Shown one piece after another: positions 9,901-19,028 of a DNA stretch of 64,000 nucleotides. The stretch is taken from NCBI GenBank assembly GCA_019057865.1, contig JAHLWP010000014.1, positions 23,462 through 87,461 of the forward strand, read 5' to 3'. Made by a program: the position numbers and the translations under genes. The notes under the pieces are model-generated. The model saw nothing but the letters and a program-made list of their open reading frames with translations, was not told where the DNA came from and made no database searches. The DNA comes from Promethearchaeota archaeon. GTDB lineage: Archaea; Asgardarchaeota; Lokiarchaeia; Sigyniarchaeales; SOKP01. The first letter of the stretch is position 1. The number at the start of each line of letters is the position of its first letter.

Positions 9901-11490
9901 ATGAAAAAACAAATGCAAAGAATATTAGCCATAGTTCTTGTTGCAGTTATTGGTATTGGTATTGGCGTAGGTGCTTACTTTTTTCTAGCTACGGAAGCTT
10001 TTGAATATAAATGGGAAGCACCAGGGGCTCCTGAAGGAATTTCTCAAGACCGGATAATTAAGATTGGAGTACTCGATGATATGAACTATATTACCGGTAA
10101 AGGAGCATCTAACGGAGCTTGGTTGGCTGCTTATGAGATTAATACGAGAGGAGGTATAGAGATTGGCAATGAAACATATTATATAGGAGTAGCAACTGAA
10201 GACACTGAAGAGGCAAATCCTGCACTGGATCTTTCAAGAGGAGTTGCTGCTGCTGAAAGGTTGCTAAACTATAAAAAAGCCCAATTCTATCTTGGTGGAT
10301 TCAGAACAGAGGCATTACAAGCATACAGAGAAATTGTAATGTTAAAAAATAAACTCTTTATTGGTACAGGTAGCGCAACAGCAAAATTCTGCCAAGATGT
10401 TTGGGAGAACTATAATAAATACAAATATTATTTCAGGATTCAACCAATCAATGAAGTATTTCTTGCTGGAGAAGTTCTTAGAATGTTGATGGCCACAATA
10501 TATGATCAAAAAACAAACTTTGCTAGAAATATAACTAAAGTTGCAATTTTGAGAGAAGATTTAGCGTGGACAAAAAGAATGTCTGATAGTATTAATGGTC
10601 TTATGCCATTTTTCTCTATGTTTTTTTATGGTGATGGATATCTTGATCCAAAAACACTCACTGTTGTTGAAGAGATTGCTTATCCCCAAACTGCAGGAAA
10701 AGTTGACTTTTACGGGTATTGGGCAGATATTAAGGCTTCAGGAGCTGAAGTAACCATCCCGATAATCTCTGGACCTACTGGATTATATTATTCAGACGTA
10801 TATGGGGATACTAACCAGCCATCACTCTCATTAGGTATAAATGTTATGGGACAACAAAATATCTTCTGGGAACAAACTGGAGGAAATTGTGAATATGAAA
10901 TCTCGATGTGCAGTTTTATTAGACATAATAAAACACCCTATACAGTTACATTTTGGGATAATTATGTAGATCGTTTTGGTATTGCTCCTATCTATACTGC
11001 AATAGGTGCCTATGATGCTGTACTAACATATTCTGACGCTATATATAAAGCTCAATCAATAGATACAGATGACGTATTAGCCCAATTGGAGGTATCAGAA
11101 TTCCAGGGTGGGGTGGATTTAGCAAGCCGAGCTAGAACTGCAGGGACTATTTATCCCGATTTGGGATCCCCTACTGCCATATGGGGTGTTTGGACAGACG
11201 CGACCTATCCACGAGATATCGATAGTGCAACTGATGGACTTCAATTATCAAGACATGATACATTAGAAGGGTCAGATCCATTTGGACATGCAGTGTTTGT
11301 ACAATGGGTATATGATCCCCTCCATCCAACGTTAGGGAAATGGGAATGTGTTCCATTAGGAGCAATACCTGGTATTGCAGCAGACTATTTTCTAGGAGTC
11401 GGCGGGGCGGCCGCGGATTTGTCATCTTGGGAACCTCCAATGTATTCAGCAGATATTGTTACGGCAAATATAACATTTCCAGTTCGATAA
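9901..11490 (+). CDS. livK: ABC transporter substrate-binding protein, branched-chain amino acid (LivK/type 1 periplasmic-binding) family
   Basis: Signal/TM anchor then DRIIKIGVLDDMNYITGKGASNGAWLAAYEINTRGGI; upstream of livHMGF; ATG at 9901 preferred over 9862. Confidence 0.85.
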   Translation: MKKQMQRILAIVLVAVIGIGIGVGAYFFLATEAFEYKWEAPGAPEGISQDRIIKIGVLDDMNYITGKGASNGAWLAAYEINTRGGIEIGNETYYIGVATEDTEEANPALDLSRGVAAAERLLNYKKAQFYLGGFRTEALQAYREIVMLKNKLFIGTGSATAKFCQDVWENYNKYKYYFRIQPINEVFLAGEVLRMLMATIYDQKTNFARNITKVAILREDLAWTKRMSDSINGLMPFFSMFFYGDGYLDPKTLTVVEEIAYPQTAGKVDFYGYWADIKASGAEVTIPIISGPTGLYYSDVYGDTNQPSLSLGINVMGQQNIFWEQTGGNCEYEISMCSFIRHNKTPYTVTFWDNYVDRFGIAPIYTAIGAYDAVLTYSDAIYKAQSIDTDDVLAQLEVSEFQGGVDLASRARTAGTIYPDLGSPTAIWGVWTDATYPRDIDSATDGLQLSRHDTLEGSDPFGHAVFVQWVYDPLHPTLGKWECVPLGAIPGIAADYFLGVGGAAADLSSWEPPMYSADIVTANITFPVR

Positions 11491-11747
11491 TTTGAGCAAT
11501 ATTGTAAAATATTGATTAATTAAATTCTATTCTTTTTTTTTCTTTCTTTTATTAAAATCTAACAAATTATACTCTTTATATTAATCATTTTATCATTCCA
11601 GATCAAAAGAAGGAACAATCTTTACAAAAAGGTCTTTTTAAAAATGTTAAACAACTACCTTTATAAAAAATGGAGTAAAATTACAAATAATAAATAATTA
11701 AATAAAAATTAATAATTAATTAAAAAATCTCGCTAGGTTATGTTATT

Positions 11748-12632
11748 ATGATAACCGATATTATGCAAGTATTAATACTTGGGTCTGTACAAGGAGCAAT
11801 ATATATGTTGATTGCCGTAGGTTATTCTTTAGTGTACGGAGCTGGAGGAATTATGAATTTAGCTCATGGTGCATTTTACTTAATCGCGGGATATATATTA
11901 TATTGGTATTTAGGAAGTTTAGGTCTGTGGATGGCGGTTATTTTAGCATTAGTTGTTGTCACTCTTGTTGGAGGGATTTCATATATAGCACTTATTAAAC
12001 CGTTAGAAAAAAAAAGCCATTTAAGTGTTGTAATGATAACTTTTGCAATTGCCTTTTTTATAGAACAGATTGTAAGACTTGGATGTAATATACTCGGTTT
12101 CGAACAAGAATCTACTTTACCTAATTTAATAGAAATTAATGGAAAGGTTTCTTTTGAACTTCTTGGAATTCAAATTCCTTTTGATTATATTTTCATTCTG
12201 ATAATTTCTTTCCTTATTGTAGGTATAATAACGCTATTTATCAGCAAATCAAAGCTTGGTACATCAATTCGAGCTATTTCTCAAGATCGAGAGGCTGCCT
12301 CGCTTATGGGAATAAATGCTGATAGGGTTCTCATGTATACTGTAATGATTTCTGCCTTTCTTGCTGGTGTAGCTGGTGTTATATATGCTCCTGAAGGGGT
12401 ATTTCCATGGCAGGGATGGAATATCTTACTAAATTCGTTTGCTGTAGTGATTCTTGGAGGAATGGGAAGTCTTCCTGGTGCCGTACTTGGAGCTTTCATT
12501 TTATCATACACTAGTCATTTTACTCGAGTCTTTATAGATCCAGCTATTTCTACTTTAGTTCCCATGTTTGTTATCGTAGTGATGCTTGTGTTAAGACCTC
12601 GGGGAATCCTTGGAAAGAAGGAGATTGATTAA
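11748..12632 (+). CDS. livH: Branched-chain amino acid ABC transporter permease LivH
   Basis: GSVQGAIYMLIAVGYSLVYGAGGIMNLAHGAFYLIAGY; AVVILGGMGSLPGAVLGAFIL. Confidence 0.93.
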   Translation: MITDIMQVLILGSVQGAIYMLIAVGYSLVYGAGGIMNLAHGAFYLIAGYILYWYLGSLGLWMAVILALVVVTLVGGISYIALIKPLEKKSHLSVVMITFAIAFFIEQIVRLGCNILGFEQESTLPNLIEINGKVSFELLGIQIPFDYIFILIISFLIVGIITLFISKSKLGTSIRAISQDREAASLMGINADRVLMYTVMISAFLAGVAGVIYAPEGVFPWQGWNILLNSFAVVILGGMGSLPGAVLGAFILSYTSHFTRVFIDPAISTLVPMFVIVVMLVLRPRGILGKKEID

Positions 12633-12676
12633 TTTACTGAAAAGAGGATAATAATAATTATAGGAGAAAAAGGAAA

Positions 12677-13912
12677 ATGCAAATAAGATTTCTTAATAGG
12701 ATAAAAGAAAATTCACTTCTCATTACTTATTTTACATTACTTTACTTGATTTTACTAGCTTACATACTTACTCTACTTTACTACTTTACTTATACTAGTT
12801 TAGTTTTCTCAACTATTCTTTACTTTACTTTGTTTTACTTTACTTTTCTTTACTTAGCTTTTAAATTTACTGAGTTATCAGCTGGAATAAAACGTAACAT
12901 TAAAGAAATACCTTCAGCAATGAGCCGTCTGAAGACTTGGCTTGGAACCTTCAAAGGAGGTTTAACTCTATTCTGTATGCTTATAATTGCAATTATCCCT
13001 TTATTGACTCAAAATGCTTATTATTTAGGGTCAATGTTTATCGTAGCTATGATATATACTATTTATGCAGCAAGTTGGGATTTTTTGGCAGGATATACTG
13101 GTCAAGTTAGTTTTGGTCAAGCTGCGTTTTTCGGATTTGCGGGATATGTCACAGCAGATTGTTTAATTATTCAAAATTGGCATTGGTTGCCTTCTCTATT
13201 TTTTGGAGCATTAATGGCAGTACTCATTAGTTTAATTATTGGTATTCCAGCACTAAGATTAAAAGGACCTTACCTTGCTTTAGGAACTTTGTCATTTGCC
13301 ATGATCTTATATCTTTTATTTGCAATGCCAGATATTCTATATGGTTCAGAAGGTTTATTTGGTGTTCCACGTTTATCAAACAATGTTGTCATTGAATATT
13401 ATTTTGTGTTTATTTTTGTGATTATATCACTAACAATTATGAAAGCGATTAGTAATTCAAAACTTGGTACTGTTTTTAAATCAATTCGAGACGATGAAAC
13501 AGGCGCAGAAGCTTCAGGGATTAATACAACGAAATACAAGATTCTAGCATTCATGATAAGTGCATTTTTTGCAGGGATAGCCGGTGGTTTTTTTACTATG
13601 CGCAATACAGCAGTCAGTGCTCAAATCTTTGGTTCTACATATTCATTTTACCCTATTGTGATGGTTGCTATAGGGGGAATAGCCACAATATCAGGAGCAG
13701 GAGTAGGTGCCTTTTTCTTCATATTTCTTATTGAAATACTAAGGGGTGTTGCAGATTTGGCTTGGCTTCCAGCAGGTGCTGCAGACTTTCTTGACGATGC
13801 ATTAATATTTTCTGTGCTTTTAATACTTGTAATTAGATTTGCGGGAACGGGAGTTTTGAAATCTGCTATTGAGCGCCTTAAAAATTTATGGGATATTTTA
13901 TTAGGTAGATAA
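12677..13912 (+). CDS. livM: Branched-chain amino acid ABC transporter permease LivM, with low-complexity N-terminal TM extension
   Basis: DFLAGYTGQVSFGQAAFFGFAGY and SNSKLGTVFKSIRDDETGAEASGINTTKYKILAF motifs. Confidence 0.92.
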   Translation: MQIRFLNRIKENSLLITYFTLLYLILLAYILTLLYYFTYTSLVFSTILYFTLFYFTFLYLAFKFTELSAGIKRNIKEIPSAMSRLKTWLGTFKGGLTLFCMLIIAIIPLLTQNAYYLGSMFIVAMIYTIYAASWDFLAGYTGQVSFGQAAFFGFAGYVTADCLIIQNWHWLPSLFFGALMAVLISLIIGIPALRLKGPYLALGTLSFAMILYLLFAMPDILYGSEGLFGVPRLSNNVVIEYYFVFIFVIISLTIMKAISNSKLGTVFKSIRDDETGAEASGINTTKYKILAFMISAFFAGIAGGFFTMRNTAVSAQIFGSTYSFYPIVMVAIGGIATISGAGVGAFFFIFLIEILRGVADLAWLPAGAADFLDDALIFSVLLILVIRFAGTGVLKSAIERLKNLWDILLGR

Positions 13913-13951
13913 ATTTTCAAAATAAATTAACAATAGTATGTGAATTAAAAA

Positions 13952-14692
13952 ATGGGTGTTATTCTAGAAGTAAAAAATTTAACAAAAAAGTTTGGTGGGC
14001 TTACAGCAGTCAATGATTTTAGTTTTGAAATCGAGCGTGGAGAATTTATTGGCTTGATTGGCCCTAATGGTGCAGGGAAAACCACAGTTTTTAACTTAAT
14101 ATCAGGATTCGAGAGACCTAGCTCTGGTAGTATTCGATTTGATGGGATTAATATTACTAGCATGAGTCCTTATAAAATTGTTAATTTAGGGATTGCTCGA
14201 ACGTTCCAGTTAGTAAGGTCATTTAAATTCCTTACAATTCTTGATAATGTATCAGTTTCATGTCTTTCTCCAAGAGGTAAAGAAGTTTCTAAAGATATAG
14301 GTACAGAAGAGTATGCTAGCTCAATACTTACAGCTGTAGGTCTTGTAGATAAAGCTAGGATACCACCAATAGTATTACCACATGGAGATTTAAGAAAATT
14401 ACAAATTGGTAAAGCAATTGGAACCAATCCTCAATTACTTCTTCTTGATGAGCCATTTAGTGGTTTATCATACGAAGAACAATTGATTATTACTGATTTA
14501 ATTAAAAAATTACATGATGATGGTGTAACAATATTTATAACAGGTCATGTTTTACGTGAACTAATGACATTAGTTCCAAGAGTACTTGCAATGCATCAAG
14601 GTAAACTCATTGCTGATGGACCCCCTAGGGAGGTTGCAAGTCATAAAATTGTTCTAGAAGCATATTTAGGAAGAGGTGAAGGTTTTGCTTGA
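13952..14692 (+). CDS. livG: Branched-chain amino acid ABC transporter ATP-binding protein LivG
   Basis: GPNGAGKTT Walker A; LLLLDEP Walker B; operon position. Confidence 0.93.
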   Translation: MGVILEVKNLTKKFGGLTAVNDFSFEIERGEFIGLIGPNGAGKTTVFNLISGFERPSSGSIRFDGINITSMSPYKIVNLGIARTFQLVRSFKFLTILDNVSVSCLSPRGKEVSKDIGTEEYASSILTAVGLVDKARIPPIVLPHGDLRKLQIGKAIGTNPQLLLLDEPFSGLSYEEQLIITDLIKKLHDDGVTIFITGHVLRELMTLVPRVLAMHQGKLIADGPPREVASHKIVLEAYLGRGEGFA

Positions 14693-15389
14693 ATTAAGAA
14701 AAATCTATCATTATTATGGAAGTGCAAAAGCGCTTGAGGAGGTTAATCTAGAAGTTGATGAAAAAGCGCTTGACGCTGTTATTGGACCAAATGGTGCTGG
14801 AAAGTCGACTCTTCTAAGAGTAATATCTGGTTTAGAAGAACCTGATAGAGGAAAAGTAATTTTTGAAGGAGAACGTATTGATGAGTTAGATGCTCATAAA
14901 ATTGCCAAAAAAGGAATTGCACATTGTCCAGAACGTCGAAGATTATTCTATGATCTATCTGTTCTTGAAAATCTTAAGATGGGATCATATGCATTAAAAG
15001 ATAAAAAAAAATTAAAAGGACTATTAGATTTTGTGTACGAAATATTTCCTCGTCTTAAAGAAAGAAAAAAGCAGCGAGCAGGAACATTAAGTGGAGGTGA
15101 ACAACAAATGTTAGCACTAGCTCGAGCAATCATGTCTAACCCTAAATTACTTTTATTAGATGAACCTTCTTTAGGGCTAGCTCCAAAAGTTAAAGCACAG
15201 ATTTTTAGTGCTATCCAAAAAATTAGAGATGAAGGCACAACTACCTTATTGGTTGAACAAGATGCTATGCTTGCTATGAATGTTGCAGATTATATTCACG
15301 TTCTTGAAGAGGGAAAAATCGAGATGAGAGGTACTAAAGAAGAACTAGAAAAAGAACCTCGAATAAAACAAGTATATTTAGGTATATAA
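14676..15389 (+). CDS. livF: Branched-chain amino acid ABC transporter ATP-binding protein LivF
   Basis: GPNGAGKST, LSGGEQQMLALARAIMSNPKLLLLDEPSLGLAP; overlaps livG end. Confidence 0.94.
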   Translation: MKVLLELRKIYHYYGSAKALEEVNLEVDEKALDAVIGPNGAGKSTLLRVISGLEEPDRGKVIFEGERIDELDAHKIAKKGIAHCPERRRLFYDLSVLENLKMGSYALKDKKKLKGLLDFVYEIFPRLKERKKQRAGTLSGGEQQMLALARAIMSNPKLLLLDEPSLGLAPKVKAQIFSAIQKIRDEGTTTLLVEQDAMLAMNVADYIHVLEEGKIEMRGTKEELEKEPRIKQVYLGI

Positions 15390-15401
15390 GGTGGTTTAGA
15401 A

Positions 15402-16748
15402 ATGTCAATCCCATTAGATAAACTGTTAAGAGATGCTAGAGTTGATTTAGTACTTTCAAGAATTGAAAAAGATTCATCTATAATCAATGATGTAATAAAT
15501 TACTTAGATAGTGATATTCGATCTATTCGATTCAATTCTATATTTGTATTAGGAGAATTAAGTCAAAAATCTGAAGCAGCAATTTCTAAATTAATCGGAT
15601 GTTTGCAAGATACTGATTGGAGTATACGTCGTGAAACCGCACGAGCATTAGGAAAAATAGGAAAAATAGCTAATAATGCTGTTTCCCCATTGACTAAATT
15701 ATTAATGGATGAAGAGGTTTCAATTCGAAAGGAAGTTGCAACATCTTTAGGAAAAATATGTTATGCTTCAGATGAATGCATTTCCACTCTTATAAATACA
15801 TTAAAAGATCAAGATGAGGAAGTTCGGGCAGAAGCAGCAAAAGCTTTAGGAGAATTAGGTTCAGATGCTTATAATGCTATTCCAAATTTAATGAAAAGTA
15901 CTAAAGACGTAAGTTGGACTGTTAGAACAGCATCTGCTCAATCAATTAGTCTTATTGGAAGAGAATCTACTAAAGCGATACCTACATTAATAAATGCTCT
16001 TGAAGATGAAGATTGGCGAGTAAGGTATCGAGTTATTGACACCCTTGCAAAGATTGGAGAAGAAGTAATACCAAACGTTTTAGAAATTCTTAATCATAGA
16101 AATCCAACTGTCAGAAAAGGTGTTATCGAGGTTTTGGGGGAGTTAAGAATATCCAAACCCGAAATAATTAATAACTTAGCCAATATGTTATTTGATAAAG
16201 TTGAGAGTGTACGTGGAAAAGCTGTTGATGCACTTCGAAGTATTGGCAGAGAAGCAGTTCCTACTATAATTGAAGCAATGCAAAGATCTAATTCAGCAAT
16301 GAAAAGGCTTTTAATTTCTGGCCTTATGGGAATAGGTACAGATGCAAAAGTAGCAATCCCTACCCTAAGTGATATTTTAATAATTGAATCAACAAAAGCT
16401 TTTATTCGAGTTGAAGCAGCAAGAGCATTAGGTAAGATCGGGGAAGGTTCGGAAGAAGCAGTTAATGCTTTACAAGAATCTTTAACAGATAAAAAAGCGA
16501 TCGTAAGAAGAGAAGCAGCACTAGCTTTAGGTAAACTAGGTTCCTTTTCATCCGTAGCAGTTCCCTCATTAATAAAAGCATTAAATGACAAGAATCCGGA
16601 TGTAAGATGGAGAGCTTCTGAAGCATTAGGTTTAATTAAAGTAAATAATCCCGAAGTTATTTCTGGTTTGGAAGGGCTAGTGCATGATGTATGTGATTAC
16701 GTTTGCGAATCAGCTATAAATGCTCTCGATAATATTACTGAAGAATAA
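15402..16748 (+). CDS. HEAT-repeat protein (PBS-lyase type)
   Basis: Many repeats of (E/D)xxVRxEAAxALGKIG...AIPTLIxALxD. Confidence 0.92.
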   Translation: MSIPLDKLLRDARVDLVLSRIEKDSSIINDVINYLDSDIRSIRFNSIFVLGELSQKSEAAISKLIGCLQDTDWSIRRETARALGKIGKIANNAVSPLTKLLMDEEVSIRKEVATSLGKICYASDECISTLINTLKDQDEEVRAEAAKALGELGSDAYNAIPNLMKSTKDVSWTVRTASAQSISLIGRESTKAIPTLINALEDEDWRVRYRVIDTLAKIGEEVIPNVLEILNHRNPTVRKGVIEVLGELRISKPEIINNLANMLFDKVESVRGKAVDALRSIGREAVPTIIEAMQRSNSAMKRLLISGLMGIGTDAKVAIPTLSDILIIESTKAFIRVEAARALGKIGEGSEEAVNALQESLTDKKAIVRREAALALGKLGSFSSVAVPSLIKALNDKNPDVRWRASEALGLIKVNNPEVISGLEGLVHDVCDYVCESAINALDNITEE

Positions 16749-16828
16749 TACTTAAAAATTTTATTGGTTTTTACAATTATAATGTTAATTTTTATATTTG
16801 AATTAAAAATAAGAGGTAATTAAGCAAA

Positions 16829-18514
16829 ATGAGTGAAAATCCGTATGCCGCAAAACCTTGGCTAAAACATTATGATGAGGGTGTTCCCACAGAAATCGAT
16901 TTTCCTGAAATGAATATTTATGAGTTTCTCGATAATTCCACAGCTGATTTTGGTGGACGAACAGCAATTTGGTTCTTGAAAAATAAAATATCGTATAAAA
17001 AGTTCAAAGATATTGCAGATAGATTAGCTACTGCTCTTGTAGATTTAGGTCTTAAGAAAGGTGATATTGTGGCTATATTGCTACCTAATTTCCCTCAATT
17101 CATGTTCGCTTTCTATGGTATCTTAAAAGCAGGAGGAATTGTGTCAGCATGCAGTGTTCTCCATACAGAACACGAATTAGCATATCAATTGAACGATTCT
17201 GGAGCAGAAATAATTATTGCATGGGATGCCCAAATAGAAAAAATTAACAACGTAAAGAATAGAACGCGTTTAAGGCATATAATCATAACTAATGTATTTG
17301 ATTATGGACCTAGTGCTCCCACTAGTCCACCTGAGATAGCAGGAACTATACAATTTTTAAACTTAATTCAAAAAACAAAACCAAATCCTCCTAAATTTGA
17401 AATTAATGCAAAAGAAGATATTGCTGTACTCCAATATACTGGAGGTACTACTGGCTTACCTAAAGGAGCAATGTTAACTCATTATAATCTTGTATCTAAT
17501 GCTCTAACTTTGGCTATTTGGATATCAAATGTAGCGCAGAGAGGAAAAGATACAGCACTTACAACTTTACCACTATTTCATATTTATGGGATGACGGTTT
17601 GTATGAATACATACATATATTATGGAACTACTATTGCTTTACACCCAGATCCTCGAGATCAAAAAGGATTATTTGAGGTAATCAAAGCAACTCAACCTAG
17701 CTTCTTTCCAGGTGTACCAACGATGTATATACGTCTCTTAGAAAGAGATGACCTTGAAGATTATGCTAAGGATCTTAGATCAATCAAAGTTTGCAATACT
17801 GGTGCTGCTCCTATGCCTCCAGAAGTTCTTAAGGAGTTTGAGGAAAGAACTGGAGCTACAATAATTGAAGGATATGGATTGACAGAGGCTTCCCCAGTGA
17901 CTCATGCTAATCCATTTGCAGGAACAAGAAAAATAGGTTCTGTAGGTCTTGCATTGCCAAATACTGAAACTAAAATCGTTGATATTGATGATTACACTAA
18001 GATTGTCCCTATTGGTGAAACAGGTGAGATAATGATTAAAGGTCCTCAAATTATGAAAGGATATTGGAATAAACCAGAAGAAACAGCTAATCAACTGAAA
18101 GAGGGATGGCTTTTGACAGGTGATATTGGAAAACTAGATGAGGATGGCTATCTATACATTGTTGATAGGAAAAAAGATATGATAAATATTAGTGGATTCA
18201 AAGTATACCCAAGAGAAGTTGAAGATGTTCTATTTGAACATGAAGCTGTTGAAAATGCATCGATTATAGGAATTCCTGATCCAGAACTACCAGGTAGTGA
18301 ACATGTAAAAGCATATATAGTATTAAAGGATGGATATAAAGAAACTGAAGAGATACAAAATGAAATCAAAGAATTCCTTAGAAAGAATGTAGCTCCCTAC
18401 AAGGTTCCGAAATATATAGAATTCAGAAAAGAACTTCCAGAAACATTAGTGGGTAAAGTTCTTAGAAAGGATTTAAAAGAGATAGAAGCAAAAAGACGCG
18501 GAGAAGAAGTATAA
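16829..18514 (+). CDS. Long-chain-fatty-acid/carboxylate-CoA ligase (AMP-binding)
   Basis: LQYTGGTTGLPKGAMLTHYN, EGYGLTEASPVTHANP, GWLLTGDIGKLDEDGYLYIVDRKKDMI. Confidence 0.95.
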   Translation: MSENPYAAKPWLKHYDEGVPTEIDFPEMNIYEFLDNSTADFGGRTAIWFLKNKISYKKFKDIADRLATALVDLGLKKGDIVAILLPNFPQFMFAFYGILKAGGIVSACSVLHTEHELAYQLNDSGAEIIIAWDAQIEKINNVKNRTRLRHIIITNVFDYGPSAPTSPPEIAGTIQFLNLIQKTKPNPPKFEINAKEDIAVLQYTGGTTGLPKGAMLTHYNLVSNALTLAIWISNVAQRGKDTALTTLPLFHIYGMTVCMNTYIYYGTTIALHPDPRDQKGLFEVIKATQPSFFPGVPTMYIRLLERDDLEDYAKDLRSIKVCNTGAAPMPPEVLKEFEERTGATIIEGYGLTEASPVTHANPFAGTRKIGSVGLALPNTETKIVDIDDYTKIVPIGETGEIMIKGPQIMKGYWNKPEETANQLKEGWLLTGDIGKLDEDGYLYIVDRKKDMINISGFKVYPREVEDVLFEHEAVENASIIGIPDPELPGSEHVKAYIVLKDGYKETEEIQNEIKEFLRKNVAPYKVPKYIEFRKELPETLVGKVLRKDLKEIEAKRRGEEV

Positions 18515-18614
18515 ACTAAAATTTTAAATATAATTATTTTTCTTAAACATTTTTCAGTATTTACAAAGTGAAATAAAAATAATTATTACTGAAAACAAAA
18601 ATACCCAAAATTTC

Positions 18615-18788
18615 TTAAGTTAAATTACTTTTTTTCCATTTTGTCATAAAATCTTTAAAGCTTTCACCAGAAATACCGAGAGAATTAACTGCTTTATCTT
18701 CATTATCAAGACTATTCTTTGATTTTTTTTTGAAAGTTAATTCCCAATCATAATATGAAAGTGAATTTGATGAAGCTGCTTTTGACAT
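18615..18788 (-). CDS. Possible small protein (57 aa), below the ORF-track cutoff
   Basis: ATG..TAA: MSKAASSNSLSYYDWELTFKKKSKNSLDNEDKAVNSLGISGESFKDFMTKWKKSNLT. Confidence 0.4.
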   Translation of the reverse strand: MSKAASSNSLSYYDWELTFKKKSKNSLDNEDKAVNSLGISGESFKDFMTKWKKSNLT

Positions 18789-19028
18789 GATCTTATAATT
18801 TCTCTTATACCTAATAAATTAATACAGAGTATTGGTTTTTTATTAACCAAAAAAGTAATACAAATTTGTATATTTAGATTTAAGTTTTTTGTCAAATTTT
18901 CGTACCAAAAGAACGAATTAGACAATTTAGTATGCTTATTTTTCCATGAAGTGTTCTAAATAGTCCCGACAAAAAAGAAGTTTAAATTGAAATGAATAAA
19001 TTTTATGAACAAAACGATAATCATATAA

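Noticed and set aside
16094-16591. 165-aa antisense ORF
   Set aside because: Antisense shadow of the strongly supported HEAT-repeat gene; no own coding motifs.
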